Shown here: positions 51,261-61,117 of the stretch, one piece after another | Layout: every line of letters starts with the position of its first letter | Numbering within the stretch: position 1 is the stretch's first letter | Assembly: GCA_020354575.1 (NCBI GenBank) | Contig: CP070649.1 | Span: 1,139,575-1,203,574, forward strand | Reading direction: 5' to 3' | Source of the DNA: Candidatus Bathyarchaeota archaeon | GTDB taxonomy: Archaea > Thermoproteota > Bathyarchaeia > Bathyarchaeales > SOJC01 | Length of the DNA stretch: 64,000 bases | Program-made: the position numbers and the translations under genes | The notes under the pieces: model-generated | Seen by the model: only the letters and a program-made list of their open reading frames with translations | What the model was told of the DNA's origin: nothing | Databases searched by the model: none

Positions 51261-52262
51261 GTGCAGAAGCCAAAGGTGTACGTAACTAGGAAATTGCCCG
51301 AGAGAGGATTAAGGATAATTAGGAACCACTTTGATATAGAAATATGGCCTGAATATGCTCCACCCCCAAGAAAAGTTATCTTGGAAAAAGCCTCTGAAGT
51401 TGATGGATTGACCACATTATTATCCGACACAATTGATTCCGAAGTGTTTGATGCAGGATCGAATTTAAAAATTATTTCTCAGTATGCAGTTGGTTTTGAC
51501 AATATTAGCGTTGACGAAGCTACGAAAAGAGGTATTTACGTGACCAATACGCCTGGAGTATTGACTGAAACCACTGCAGATTACGCTTGGGCCCTCCTAA
51601 TGGCAGTAGCAAGAAGAGTTGTGGAAGCTGACAAATACGTTCGAACCGGAAAATGGAGAGTAGGATGGCATCCCACGATGTTGCAGGGCAGAGACATCAA
51701 CGGTGCTACTCTGGGGATTATCGGCTTGGGAAGAATTGGTTCAGGGATTGCTAGAAGAGCCAGAGGATTCGATATGAAAATTATTTACCACGATGTGAAT
51801 CGCAGACAGGATTTGGAAGAGAAGCTGGACATAAAATTCGCAGAAATTGATGCTCTGCTCCGCGAAGCTGACTTTGTCACAATAAACGTTCCCTTACTTA
51901 AGCAGACCTTTCATCTAATAAATGAAGAAAGACTTAGATTAATGAAGAAGACCGGGATTTTAATTAACAACGCCAGAGGAAAAGTAATCGATGAAAATGC
52001 GCTCTACAAAGCTTTGGTAGAAGGTTGGATTGCGGGAGCTGGCTTAGACGTCTTTGAACAAGAGCCTACGCTCCAAAACAATCCCTTGTTAACTCTTGAT
52101 AACGTAGTTGTCGCACCTCACATATCCAGTGCTAGCTATGAAACTCGTTCAAGGATGGCCGAGATGGTGGCTGAAAACCTTGTGGCTTTTTTTGAAGGCA
52201 GAACCCCCCCAAACCTGGTGAACAAAGAAGTCATCAATATCAAATTGCCTGGCTGGAGATAG
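51261..52262 (+). CDS. D-2-hydroxyacid dehydrogenase, glyoxylate/hydroxypyruvate reductase-like
   Basis: A 333-residue protein with the catalytic Arg/Glu/His set of the family: ISQYAVGFDNISVDEA, NAD motif TLGIIGLGRIGSGIARRA, NNARGKVIDENAL, AGLDVFEQEP and APHISSAS (catalytic His). Closest in pattern to archaeal glyoxylate reductases (GyaR). Reduces glyoxylate or hydroxypyruvate. The Asp (YHDVNRRQ) after the second strand suggests NADH. GTG start after CAGGAGG. Divergent from glycerate kinase. Confidence 0.93.
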   Translation: MQKPKVYVTRKLPERGLRIIRNHFDIEIWPEYAPPPRKVILEKASEVDGLTTLLSDTIDSEVFDAGSNLKIISQYAVGFDNISVDEATKRGIYVTNTPGVLTETTADYAWALLMAVARRVVEADKYVRTGKWRVGWHPTMLQGRDINGATLGIIGLGRIGSGIARRARGFDMKIIYHDVNRRQDLEEKLDIKFAEIDALLREADFVTINVPLLKQTFHLINEERLRLMKKTGILINNARGKVIDENALYKALVEGWIAGAGLDVFEQEPTLQNNPLLTLDNVVVAPHISSASYETRSRMAEMVAENLVAFFEGRTPPNLVNKEVINIKLPGWR

Positions 52263-52315
52263 ACCTAGAACTCTTTTCTCCACTATGTGTTAACTAGATG
52301 CATCCATAGAGCAGC

Positions 52316-52588
52316 TTACTGAAGGATTTTGTAAACTGTGTCTCCTTCTCTAACCCGGTCCTCCACTCTCAATCCAATGCTTTGCCCTGCTTTGGCCTTT
52401 TCCACAGTTTTGTGCTCTATCTGCATTGAATTCACTGTCTGTTCAATATTGGTAGTCATTCCTTTTATGAGAATTTGATCTCCTATCGAGAGGGACTCGC
52501 TTAAATCAATAACAGCAACCCCAATCTTTGTGAAGTAGTGGGTTACTTGGCCAATCTCTTTGAGCTTGCGTTCCCCCAAATTTTTCAC
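52316..52588 (-). CDS. EF-Tu domain-2-like beta-barrel protein
   Basis: About 90 residues forming one translation-factor-type beta barrel (IGQVTHYFTKIGVAVIDLSE, IGDQILIKG, EQTVNSMQIEHKTVEKAKAG, IGLRVEDRVREGDTVYKI). No GTPase domain. Archaea commonly carry such stand-alone proteins; their role is not known and the peptidase U32 C-domain is a relative. GTG 52588 fits the TATA box ATTATAAGTA near 52632 as a nearly leaderless start; upstream TTG codons are less likely. Confidence 0.75.
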   Translation of the reverse strand: MKNLGERKLKEIGQVTHYFTKIGVAVIDLSESLSIGDQILIKGMTTNIEQTVNSMQIEHKTVEKAKAGQSIGLRVEDRVREGDTVYKILQ

Positions 52589-52690
52589 CCAAAACGCTGA
52601 AAATAACAAAGCCAAAAGAGATACTTATAATTTCCTAACGTTGACGACAAAGTTCAAAGAGACATGCAAATGAATACTCCAGATTGGGGG

Positions 52691-52700
52691 ATGCATGCAT
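52691..52700. repeat. ATGCATGCAT palindrome upstream of aminotransferase
   Basis: Member of the GCATGCAT family in the 216-base gap between the barrel protein and the aminotransferase; it lies about 60 bases before the TATA-like GTTAAATAG (52755-52763). Confidence 0.55.
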
Positions 52701-52804
52701 GTTCTTGAATAACAACCAAGGCAACTATAGACTGTTAACCTGCTAAATGCAAACGTTAAATAGCCAACTTTCTTTAAGTAATTCTTTCAGGAGAAAATAG
52801 GCTT

Positions 52805-53977
52805 ATGACTTCAATCTTTGCATCAAGAATGCAAGAACTAGGGACAGAAACTGCTTTCGAAGTGCTTGCAAAAGCCAAGGCTTTGGAAGAGCAAGGTCGA
52901 GAAATAATTCATCTAGAAATTGGCGAACCAGATTTTGACACTCCTCGAAATATCAGGGATGCAGCCACAAAAGCCATGAATTCAGGTTACACACATTATG
53001 TGCCCGCTGCTGGAATTCCTGAATTTAGAAGAGTTATTGCACAATATATCTCAAGGACACGAAATATCGATGTAAAGCCCGAAGAAGTAGTTGTGACACC
53101 TGGGGCTAAACCTATAATTTTCTTCAGTATACTGGCCTGCGTTGAAGTAGGCGACGAGGTAATGTATACCAATCCAGGGTTTCCCATTTACGAGTCTATG
53201 ATAAATTTCATGGGAGCTAAACCCGTTCCAATGCCTTTGAGAGAAACGAATGATTTTGCATTAGATACTGACGACACCCTGGCAAAAATCTCATCAAAAA
53301 CAAAAATGATTATCCTGAATTTTCCGGAAAATCCAACAGGGGGCGTCCTAACAAAGGATAACTTAGAGGCTATTGCTGATGAAGTGAAGCATCGAGATGA
53401 TCTCATCATCGTCTCGGACGAGGTTTATAGTCGGATGATATATGAAGGAGAGCATCGAAGCATTGCTTCACTTCCTGCCATGAAGGAAAAAACAACAATC
53501 ATAGATGGTTTTTCCAAAACATATGCAATGACAGGATGGAGATTAGGCTATGGAGTTATGCGAAGCGACTTAGCTGAAAAAATCACTCAACTCATGATAA
53601 ACTCTAATTCTTGCACTTGTGCATTTTCGCAGATTGCAGGTATAGAAGCTTTGAATGGCCCTCAAGATGACGCAGAAAGAATGGTTGAAGAGTTTAAGCG
53701 TAGACGTGAAGTCATCGTTGCTGGATTGAACAGAATCGATGGTATTAGCTGTAAGAAGCCCAAGGCTACATTCTATGTTTTTCCAAATATCGGAGGCATA
53801 AACATGAAAAGTAAAGAATTACCAGATTTTCTGCTCGATAAGGCTGGTGTAGCCTTATTATCAGGCAACTCGTTTGGCAGTTTTGGAGAGGGATATGTAC
53901 GATTTTCGTTCGCCAATTCCATTCCCAATATTGAGAAGGCATTAGCAAGAATAGAAGAAGCGCTGAGTTCTATCTAA
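52805..53977 (+). CDS. Class I pyridoxal-phosphate aminotransferase
   Basis: A 390-residue fold-type I aminotransferase: HLEIGEPDFDTPRNI, YTHYVPAAGIPEFR, NFPENPTGG, SDEVYSRMIYEGE and the PLP lysine in DGFSKTYAMTGWRLGYG, arginine in VRFSFANS. Aspartate or broad-specificity aminotransferase; substrate not certain. AGGAG lies eleven bases before the ATG. Standing next to the hydroxyacid dehydrogenase and glycerate kinase, it could supply hydroxypyruvate from serine or glyoxylate from glycine, but pathway membership is inference. Confidence 0.94.
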   Translation: MTSIFASRMQELGTETAFEVLAKAKALEEQGREIIHLEIGEPDFDTPRNIRDAATKAMNSGYTHYVPAAGIPEFRRVIAQYISRTRNIDVKPEEVVVTPGAKPIIFFSILACVEVGDEVMYTNPGFPIYESMINFMGAKPVPMPLRETNDFALDTDDTLAKISSKTKMIILNFPENPTGGVLTKDNLEAIADEVKHRDDLIIVSDEVYSRMIYEGEHRSIASLPAMKEKTTIIDGFSKTYAMTGWRLGYGVMRSDLAEKITQLMINSNSCTCAFSQIAGIEALNGPQDDAERMVEEFKRRREVIVAGLNRIDGISCKKPKATFYVFPNIGGINMKSKELPDFLLDKAGVALLSGNSFGSFGEGYVRFSFANSIPNIEKALARIEEALSSI

Positions 53978-54017
53978 TTCTCACGTGGGCTTGCTTGGAA
54001 TGCAATGGTAGAGAACC

Positions 54018-54027
54018 ATTTAAAAAT
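54018..54027 (+). promoter_or_regulatory. TATA box of the biotin carboxylase gene
   Basis: ATTTAAAAAT (54018-54027) predicts transcription from about 54050; GGTGG (54075-54079) precedes ATG 54081. Confidence 0.45.
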
Positions 54028-54080
54028 AGACGTGCCTACAATAACACGATTACCTTAGGTTAGGCTTTGGAGAAAGGTGG

Positions 54081-55610
54081 ATGTTTGACAAAATTCTCAT
54101 TGCAAACCGAGGTGAAATTGCGCTCCGAATAATCAGGGCTTGTAAAGAGCTGAACGTTAAATCTGTGGCAGTTTATTCAGAGGCAGACAGGAATGCTCTC
54201 CACACACGATATGCAAACGAAGCCTACAATATCGGCCCAGCTCAACCTGCCCAAAGCTACCTTAACATCAAAAAAATCATGGATGTTGCACAAAAATCCA
54301 AATGTGAAGCAATTCACCCGGGTTACGGATTTCTATCTCAGATTCCGGATTTCGCAAAGCAATGTGAAAAAGATAATATCAGCTTTATTGGGCCTTCAAG
54401 CTACACACTGAGACTAATGGGAAACAAAATAGCAGCGAGAAAAACAATGAACAAAGTCCAGATTCCCGTTATTCCGGGAAGCCTGGATATCATAAGCGCA
54501 GAGGATGATCTAAAGGCTACAGCAAAACAAATCGAATATCCCCTCCTCATCAAAGCGGTCTTTGGCGGAGGCGGTAAAGGACTACGTATCGTCCGTAAAG
54601 AGGAAGATTTTAAAAAGGCAGTAGAACTCGCCAAAATAGAAGCCAAGGCATCATTTGGCAATTCACAGATTTACTTGGAGAGACTTCTTGAAAAACCACG
54701 CCATATTGAATTTCAAATATTAGCTGATAACCATGGTAACATCATCCATTTGGGCGAACGAGAATGCTCAATTCAAAGAAATCATCAGAAACTGATTGAA
54801 GAAACTCCTTCCCCAATGATGACCCGAGAAAAACGGAAGGTAATGGGAAATGTGGCCATCAAAGCTGCCAAGACAGTGAATTATGTTGGCGCAGGCACTG
54901 TGGAATTTTTGGTCGATGAAAGTGACACTGCGTATTTTTTGGAGATGAATACAAGACTTCAAGTTGAGCATTTGATCACTGAAATGGTGACTGGAATCGA
55001 TATTGTAAAAGAGCAGATTTGCATTGCAGCAGGAAAAAAATTAGACTATCAACAAGATGAAGTGGCCATGAAAGGACATGCGTTGAACTGCAGAATCAAC
55101 GCTGAAAACCCCCTTGAGAACTTTTCTCCTTCTCCAGGAACGGTAACTGATTATCATCTACCCGGAGGCCCCGGTGTTAGAGTTGATACTGCAATCTACA
55201 AAGGGTGTAATGTGCCTCTTTTCTATGATTCGCTTATAGCCAAAGTAGCTGTTTGGGGTCAAAATCGAAAAGAAACTATCGCACGTATGAAGAATGCACT
55301 ACAAGAGCTGTTTATAAACGGAATTGAAACCACTGCTTCTTTTCTCATAAGAATTCTGAATGACAAGCAATACCAAGATGGCAAACTTCACGCTTATTTT
55401 ATAGATGAACGAATGAGATACTTTACAACTCAGAGCAAAGACACCCTAGAAGATGTAGCGATATTATCTGCTGTCTTAGCCCACTATCTTTCTCGAAATC
55501 AGTATGCAACAACCACAATCCCGCTAAGAGACAGAAAAAAAGCCTCTTTATGGAAGATGTCAGGGAGAACAAAAGGCTTTTCGGGAGATAATTTGCGTTG
55601 GACTCGTTAA
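54081..55610 (+). CDS. Biotin carboxylase subunit (acetyl/propionyl-CoA or pyruvate carboxylase)
   Basis: A 509-residue ATP-grasp biotin carboxylase: FDKILIANRGEIALRIIRAC, HPGYGFLSQ, ATP loop KAVFGGGGKGLRIV, ERECSIQRNHQKLIEE, FLEMNTRLQVEH and GHALNCRINAENP. The core ends near residue 445; the last 60 residues (EDVAILSAVLAHYLSR, then SLWKMSGR) are an added tail that resembles the one on the 5S-type protein at 47634. It charges carrier biotin with bicarbonate and ATP. Followed by a carrier gene that overlaps it by 13 bases. Confidence 0.94.
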   Translation: MFDKILIANRGEIALRIIRACKELNVKSVAVYSEADRNALHTRYANEAYNIGPAQPAQSYLNIKKIMDVAQKSKCEAIHPGYGFLSQIPDFAKQCEKDNISFIGPSSYTLRLMGNKIAARKTMNKVQIPVIPGSLDIISAEDDLKATAKQIEYPLLIKAVFGGGGKGLRIVRKEEDFKKAVELAKIEAKASFGNSQIYLERLLEKPRHIEFQILADNHGNIIHLGERECSIQRNHQKLIEETPSPMMTREKRKVMGNVAIKAAKTVNYVGAGTVEFLVDESDTAYFLEMNTRLQVEHLITEMVTGIDIVKEQICIAAGKKLDYQQDEVAMKGHALNCRINAENPLENFSPSPGTVTDYHLPGGPGVRVDTAIYKGCNVPLFYDSLIAKVAVWGQNRKETIARMKNALQELFINGIETTASFLIRILNDKQYQDGKLHAYFIDERMRYFTTQSKDTLEDVAILSAVLAHYLSRNQYATTTIPLRDRKKASLWKMSGRTKGFSGDNLRWTR

Positions 55611-56161
55611 CTGAATATATAGTTTCAGTCTGCGGGAGAAACCGCAAGGCTAGGATATTGCGAACTAATCATGAAAACACAGCATTAATTGAACTCGATG
55701 GCAAGATCTCCGAAGTCAAAATGCCAAAACTCGAGTTTGATAAGAAAACTTCAATCCACATCAACGGCGTTAGGTTCAAAATAAAACTCGAAAAAAATAG
55801 CAGATCAATGACATATAATATAGAGGCTAATGAAGGCAAGTTCATTCTACAGCTTGAGCGCAAGCGGTTGAAGCCGATTAAATCATCTCTCAGAGCACCT
55901 CCTCAATTCTACAAAAAAGAAAAATTACTAGTCAAGCAGCAAGGAGCTGTTATTTCTCTAATGCCCGGAAGAGTAGTTTTGCTTAAAGTGAAGGTTGGAG
56001 ACCTGGTTGAAGCAGGCGACCCTCTTTGTATTGTAGAAGCAATGAAAATGGAAAATGAGATAGTTGCACACAGGAGTGGAGCAGTCACACAGGTAAATGT
56101 TACGCAAGGTTCGATTGTGAGCACGGGCGATGTTCTCTTTATAATTGGCAAAACTGGTTAG
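55598..56161 (+). CDS. Biotin carboxyl carrier protein 2
   Basis: A 187-residue carrier with a canonical biotinyl domain (VISLMPGRVVLLKVKVGD, EAMKMEN) and an N-terminal beta-rich domain of about 105 residues, parallel in layout to carrier 1. TTG 55598 lies inside the end of the carboxylase gene, so the two are translated together. It ends in a four-base overlap with the convergent mutase gene. Likely serves propionyl- or acetyl-CoA carboxylase with the carboxyltransferase at 45947. Confidence 0.93.
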   Translation: MDSLTEYIVSVCGRNRKARILRTNHENTALIELDGKISEVKMPKLEFDKKTSIHINGVRFKIKLEKNSRSMTYNIEANEGKFILQLERKRLKPIKSSLRAPPQFYKKEKLLVKQQGAVISLMPGRVVLLKVKVGDLVEAGDPLCIVEAMKMENEIVAHRSGAVTQVNVTQGSIVSTGDVLFIIGKTG

Positions 56162-57837
56162 AAAATAGTCAATGGTTTGTATTCGCCATAGGTCTCCCGT
56201 AAAACATTGCAAACCTCTCCAATTGTGGCGTATTCTTTAATAGCAGCTAAGATATATGGCACAAGATTTTCCTTTCCTCTTTCTGCTGTCGTTTGCAATT
56301 TATCAAGGCTCATTCTAACTTTCCGATTGTTTCTATCCTTTTTCAGATCCCCTAATCGGTTGATCACCTTCTTTTCAACGGCTGGATTGACCCGTAAAAC
56401 TTTAATCGGTATTTCTTCCTCACTTCTGAACTTATTTACTCCCACTATTATGCGGTCATTTTTCTCCACTTCTTTCTGATATTTGTAAGCACTTTCTATA
56501 ATTTCACGTTGCATATAACCTTGCTCAATTGCAATTACTGCCCCCCCTTGCTGATCGATGTTTTCTATATAACGCAAAGCTTCAGCTTCAATTTGCTCTG
56601 TCAAAGCTTCAACACTATAACTCCCACCAAGTGGATCAACTGTATCTGTAACTCCACTTTCGAATGCAACGATCTGCTGTGTACGTAAAGCGACAGTGAC
56701 AGCTCTTTGACTCGGCAATGCATAAGCTTCGTCAAAACTATTAGTGTGCAAGCTTTGAGTGCCACCCAATACCGCTGCAAGGGTCTGGAGCGCAACTCGA
56801 ACAATATTGTTGTAAGGCTGTTGTGCCGTCAAGGCAACTCCACTAGTCTGAGTATGAAAACGCAATTGCCAAGATGAAGGGTTTTTTGCTTTAAATCTCT
56901 CCCGCATTATAAAGGCCCACAATCGTCGGGCAGCTCTAAACTTAGCGATTTCCTCGAGAAAGTTATTGTGGCACGCAAAGAAAAAGGATAGTCTCTTGGC
57001 AAATTTGTCTACACCCAAACCTCGATCAACTGCTGCTTGAACATAAGCAATTCCATTGGCAAGAGTGAAGGCTAGCTCCTGTACAGCTGTGGCACCTGCC
57101 TCGCGAATATGATAACCGCTAATGCTAATAGTATTCCAACGGGGCATTTTCTTACTGCAGTATTCAAAAGTATCTGTGACGAGTTTCATGCTTGGTTGGG
57201 GAGGGAAGATATACATGCCGCGTGCTACATATTCTTTGAGAATATCATTTTGTACAGTTCCACCTAGAATAGACTGGTCGATGCCATGTTTCTGCGCCAA
57301 AGCGATGTACATTGCAAGAAGTACGGCAGCAGGTGCATTTATTGTCATACTAGTAGTTACCAAGTCCAATGGGATTTGATTGAACAGAAGTTCCATCTCC
57401 TTGAGGGAACAGACACTTACTCCAACCTTTCCCACTTCGCCTGATGCAAGAGGATGATCACAGTCTAACCCAATCTGGGTTGGGAAATCAAAGGCCACAC
57501 TCAAACCTGTTTGTCCCTGTTGAAGCAGGTACCTGAAACGACGGTTCGTCTGCTCTGCAGTTCCAAACCCTGCATACTGCCGCATCGTCCACAGCCTTGC
57601 ACGATACATTGTAGGATAAACGCCGCGTGTAAACGGATACTCTCCAGGAAAACCTAATTTTTCAATGTAATCCAAGTCTTGAACATCAAGAGGAGTATAA
57701 ACTCTTGTAACATCTATCTCTGAACTCGTCAAGAATTTACCTTTTCTTTCCTTGAGGCGTGATAGACTTTTCTGTAAAATCTCTTTTTCCCATTTTTCCT
57801 TACTATCTGCTAGAGTCAAGTCTTTGGTATTCGTCAA
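56158..57837 (-). CDS. mcmA: Methylmalonyl-CoA mutase, large (catalytic) subunit
   Basis: A 559-residue protein: YPFTRGVYPTMYRARLWTMR, QYAGFGTAEQTNRRFRYLL, GLSVAFDFPTQIGLD, SISGYHIREAGATAVQE and HNNFLEEIAKFRAARRLWA. It has the substrate-binding barrel only; the B12-binding domain is on a separate small subunit in this class and is not in the window. Converts (R)-methylmalonyl-CoA to succinyl-CoA. TTG start; TATA-like ATTAATATTTAA near 57870-57859. Convergent with the biotin carrier gene. Confidence 0.96.
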   Translation of the reverse strand: MTNTKDLTLADSKEKWEKEILQKSLSRLKERKGKFLTSSEIDVTRVYTPLDVQDLDYIEKLGFPGEYPFTRGVYPTMYRARLWTMRQYAGFGTAEQTNRRFRYLLQQGQTGLSVAFDFPTQIGLDCDHPLASGEVGKVGVSVCSLKEMELLFNQIPLDLVTTSMTINAPAAVLLAMYIALAQKHGIDQSILGGTVQNDILKEYVARGMYIFPPQPSMKLVTDTFEYCSKKMPRWNTISISGYHIREAGATAVQELAFTLANGIAYVQAAVDRGLGVDKFAKRLSFFFACHNNFLEEIAKFRAARRLWAFIMRERFKAKNPSSWQLRFHTQTSGVALTAQQPYNNIVRVALQTLAAVLGGTQSLHTNSFDEAYALPSQRAVTVALRTQQIVAFESGVTDTVDPLGGSYSVEALTEQIEAEALRYIENIDQQGGAVIAIEQGYMQREIIESAYKYQKEVEKNDRIIVGVNKFRSEEEIPIKVLRVNPAVEKKVINRLGDLKKDRNNRKVRMSLDKLQTTAERGKENLVPYILAAIKEYATIGEVCNVLRETYGEYKPLTIF

Positions 57838-57984
57838 TTTGGTTCACCAAGCTTGTGCTTAAATATTAATTGAGAAGGCTATGTTATTGTTTCTAACCGT
57901 TAACTTTTTCCGCTATGCATGCAATGCGTTATGCTTAAATTTTTAGCCTAGATGATGGATATACTTGATTGGAGGCTAGCATCT

Positions 57985-58521
57985 ATGAATTCTATCTTGG
58001 GAGTCATCAAGAGTAGACGAACGATCGTCCGATTTAGTGAAAATCCCGTGGAAGATGAAAAGGTTAAAACAATTTTGGAGGCAGGTAGGTGGGCACCTTC
58101 TTGGCTAAACAAGCAACCCTGGGTATTCATTGTCATAAAGGATCACAATATAAAACATCAATTAAGCAATGTTGTTCCTACAATCTTTAAGAATGGAATC
58201 AGAGAAGCTCCTCTATGTGTTACCATAGCTGTTGATACCGAACAAGATCCCTATCATTTCATAGAGGATGGGGCAGCTGCTTCAGAGAACATGCTTTTGG
58301 CTGCTACAAGCCTTGGACTTCACTCTTGTTGGATAGGAGTACTTTCTCCAGAGAAAGATGCGAATCGTTCTACTGAAAATATTGTAAAGAAGTTACTAGG
58401 CATCCCAAAAAACTTTAGAGCCTTGTCGATTTTGTTGTTTGGCTATGGCCGAAAAGATCTACCAATCCCCAAAAAAGAGAGAAAACCCCTTGAACAAATA
58501 GTTCTCCAAAACAAGTTCTGA
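57985..58521 (+). CDS. Nitroreductase-family flavoprotein
   Basis: A 178-residue FMN enzyme from ATG 57985 (GGAGG upstream; the frame from 57952 is not needed). Motifs: KSRRTIVRFSENPV, LEAGRWAPSWLNKQPWVFIV, EDGAAASENMLLAATSLGLHSCWIG. Family members reduce quinones, nitro compounds or enones, and some act in cofactor synthesis (BluB in B12). Without more evidence the substrate is open. A TATGCATGC palindrome (57914-57922) is upstream. Followed by a 208-base gap containing a short CCTAG/CTAGG hairpin (58524-58537) and a TATA-like CTTAAATC. Confidence 0.88.
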   Translation: MNSILGVIKSRRTIVRFSENPVEDEKVKTILEAGRWAPSWLNKQPWVFIVIKDHNIKHQLSNVVPTIFKNGIREAPLCVTIAVDTEQDPYHFIEDGAAASENMLLAATSLGLHSCWIGVLSPEKDANRSTENIVKKLLGIPKNFRALSILLFGYGRKDLPIPKKERKPLEQIVLQNKF

Positions 58522-58729
58522 TCACCTAGCTTACTAGGCATTGATATGCTGAAACTATATTATGCAATGGGTTGCGGAAGATACCGCCACTATTGGGTTA
58601 GTGCTCCCCACCATTGAAGTTTCTCCACAAGAGTATCTGCCTTTTCTATTCATTTCTACGCCATAGGCTATTAGCCCTTACGTTACAGCTTAAATCGTGC
58701 TAACTTCTACTATATTTGGTGAGAAGAGA

Positions 58730-61117
58730 TTGCGAAGTCAAATTCCTTTTCCCTTCACTGCAATCGTAAACATGGACAAGTTGAAGCTCGCAATACTAAT
58801 CAACGCTATTAATCCCAGCATCGGTGGATTGTTAATCAGAGGACCGAAAGGCTCAGGGAAGACAACTGCAGTTCGAGCCCTTACGACCATTTTAACGAAG
58901 ATTCAAGTCGTACAAACTTGTCCCTTTAACTGCAATCCTTCTGATCATTCTAATTTGTGTGAAAAATGTAGTGCAACCTATCAGAAAGATGGAAAGTTTC
59001 CAATACAAGAGCGGGAAATGAAGGTAGTTGAACTTCCCCTAGGTGCCACAGAAGACCGTGTAGTTGGAAGCTTGGATATTGAGAAAGCCATAAAACATGG
59101 GATAGAAGCCATGGAACCTGGGATTCTAGCTGAGGCTAACCAAAATATTCTTTATGTTGACGAGATCAACCTTTTGCCAGATCATATATCTGATGATTTA
59201 CTTGATGCAGCTGCGACAGGGTGGAATACTGTTGAGAGGGAAGGTATATCGGTTGGTCATCCTTCTCGGTTCATTTTCATAGGAACAATGAATCCAGAAG
59301 AAGGAGAGCTTCGTCCACAGCTCCTTGATCGTTTCCCTTTATCTGTAACAGTTGAGAGAATCACAACTGCTGAAGCACGAATGGAAGTCGTGAGAAGGAA
59401 CTTAGAATTCGAAGCTAATCCCAGAGCTTTCATTCGAAAATACAAGGGTCTCCAAAAGGAATTGAAGAAGCAAATCTCCCAAGCAAGGATAATTCTTCCT
59501 AGAGTTGTATTGTCTGATGGACTTCTGGATGCGATTTGTAAGACCTCAATTGAACTCAAAGTGGATGGCATGAGACCTGATATCGTGATAAGCAAAACAG
59601 CAAGCACATTGGCGGCTCTCGAGAGGAGAACACAGGTTACGCCTGATGATGTACTCTTGGCTTCAGAGTTTGCCTTGAGCCATAGAACAAGGGAGGGTGG
59701 CTTCCTAGAGCCAGCGACAGCCGATGAAATTAGAAAAATATTCAGGGCAAAAATCAAAGATCTAAGATATGTGGAAGATAGAGGCCCATCTGAAGAAGAA
59801 AAGGGATTAGAAAAGAAGAGACCCAAAGGAAAGACGATGATTTGGACTAGTGAATTTTCAGATCCACTTGCCCGAGAAGCTGAAGAAGAAAAAGTTAGGA
59901 AATTTCATAGAAAAGCTCGGGGCAGAATCTGGGCTTTTTTCAGCAGACTTTCTCCTGTTTTTGGATTCGGGAAGAGATTAGAAAAGGCTCCTAGAGATGC
60001 TCCTGTATCAGATGGGGTAATGAAAGGTCCGTCTAAGCTGAAAGGTCCCACATTTAAAGAATCAGACCCGAAGAGTCTTGGCAAGGGAATTCCTTCCGTA
60101 AGTATTGCAGTGAAGCAAGCTCAATTTGACGAGGGCATCTCAATTTTAACTAGGATAAAAGCAACAGTGCTAAAGCCTCTTGAACTCGCATTCAAGATCA
60201 ATCCCACACATCGAATGCAAAGCTGTTATGCTGGTAAAAGGGCGGAGACATTCACTACTCTTCATCGAGGGCGTTCTAGAGGGTCGAGAGTCCCGCATGG
60301 AAAGCCCAAGGATATTCACTTACCTGCTACGATAAGAAATGCTGCAAGAAAGCAGAGATACCGTGGAAAATCCCTTGGAAACCTGCTTAAGGTACACATT
60401 GAAGATGTAAGAGAAAAATTGCGGTTCTACAAAGCTCCGATTACTCTCGTTTTTCTTATTGATGTGAGTGGGTCAATGCTGCTTAGTATTGAAGAAGTAA
60501 AAGAAGCCCTAATGAAACTTCATAGGGATGCTTATCGTTATAGAGACAAAGTTGGGATTGTTGCCCTGAAGGATATGGGAGCTGGTGTTGTTCAACATCC
60601 TATAGCAAATTTGAGGGTCGTAGCCAACAAACTAATGAATCTCCGAATCAGTGGGCTGACACCGTTAGCGGCAGGCATGTTGAAATCTTTGGAAGTCCTA
60701 AAGAAAGCACAACGAAGGGATAGGTCAACCATCCCCGTCATGATAATTGTTACCGATGGGAATGCAAATATTCCTCTCAAAAGAAGCTTGGAAACTGGGG
60801 AGATTCGATCCATAGACGAGACTAGCGCGATAGTTCGAGAATATGAAGATCTTGCAGTTCAAGATGTCATGTTGGTTTCGAAATTAATAAGAAAAGAAAA
60901 GGTTAACACAATCATCATCAACACAAATCCTCATCACTATGGTCGTGAAACGTACGGTTTTGCTGTGACAAAATCAATGGCCTCCAAAATGAATGGAACA
61001 CATCATGCTATTGGCAGGTTGACAACTGAATCTGAATTTATCGGAGATATGGTTGAAAAAATAATAGAGGATCAGCGCTTAATAGCGCATAAGGCCTCAC
61101 AGGACATGTTTGACTAG
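58730..61117 (+). CDS. ChlI-ChlD-type metal chelatase AAA+/VWA protein
   Basis: A 795-residue fusion. N-terminal AAA+ module: [20 protein letters not shown], Walker [11 protein letters not shown], a cysteine-rich insert ([17 protein letters not shown]), Walker [10 protein letters not shown] and [19 protein letters not shown] charged linker (about 385-520) leads to a VWA domain with the MIDAS motif DVSGSMLLS. This is the ChlI+ChlD arrangement of archaeal magnesium/cobalt-chelatase-like proteins that work with a CobN-type subunit; B12 synthesis would suit the B12-dependent mutase nearby, but no cobN is in view. TTG 58730 after GGTGAG is preferred; GTG 58697 is possible. Confidence 0.88.
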   Translation: MRSQIPFPFTAIVNMDKLKLAILINAINPSIGGLLIRGPKGSGKTTAVRALTTILTKIQVVQTCPFNCNPSDHSNLCEKCSATYQKDGKFPIQEREMKVVELPLGATEDRVVGSLDIEKAIKHGIEAMEPGILAEANQNILYVDEINLLPDHISDDLLDAAATGWNTVEREGISVGHPSRFIFIGTMNPEEGELRPQLLDRFPLSVTVERITTAEARMEVVRRNLEFEANPRAFIRKYKGLQKELKKQISQARIILPRVVLSDGLLDAICKTSIELKVDGMRPDIVISKTASTLAALERRTQVTPDDVLLASEFALSHRTREGGFLEPATADEIRKIFRAKIKDLRYVEDRGPSEEEKGLEKKRPKGKTMIWTSEFSDPLAREAEEEKVRKFHRKARGRIWAFFSRLSPVFGFGKRLEKAPRDAPVSDGVMKGPSKLKGPTFKESDPKSLGKGIPSVSIAVKQAQFDEGISILTRIKATVLKPLELAFKINPTHRMQSCYAGKRAETFTTLHRGRSRGSRVPHGKPKDIHLPATIRNAARKQRYRGKSLGNLLKVHIEDVREKLRFYKAPITLVFLIDVSGSMLLSIEEVKEALMKLHRDAYRYRDKVGIVALKDMGAGVVQHPIANLRVVANKLMNLRISGLTPLAAGMLKSLEVLKKAQRRDRSTIPVMIIVTDGNANIPLKRSLETGEIRSIDETSAIVREYEDLAVQDVMLVSKLIRKEKVNTIIINTNPHHYGRETYGFAVTKSMASKMNGTHHAIGRLTTESEFIGDMVEKIIEDQRLIAHKASQDMFD

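Noticed and set aside
51199..51285. Short upstream ORF in the leader of the hydroxyacid dehydrogenase gene
   Set aside because: 28 codons, overlaps the real gene out of frame and has no ribosome binding site.
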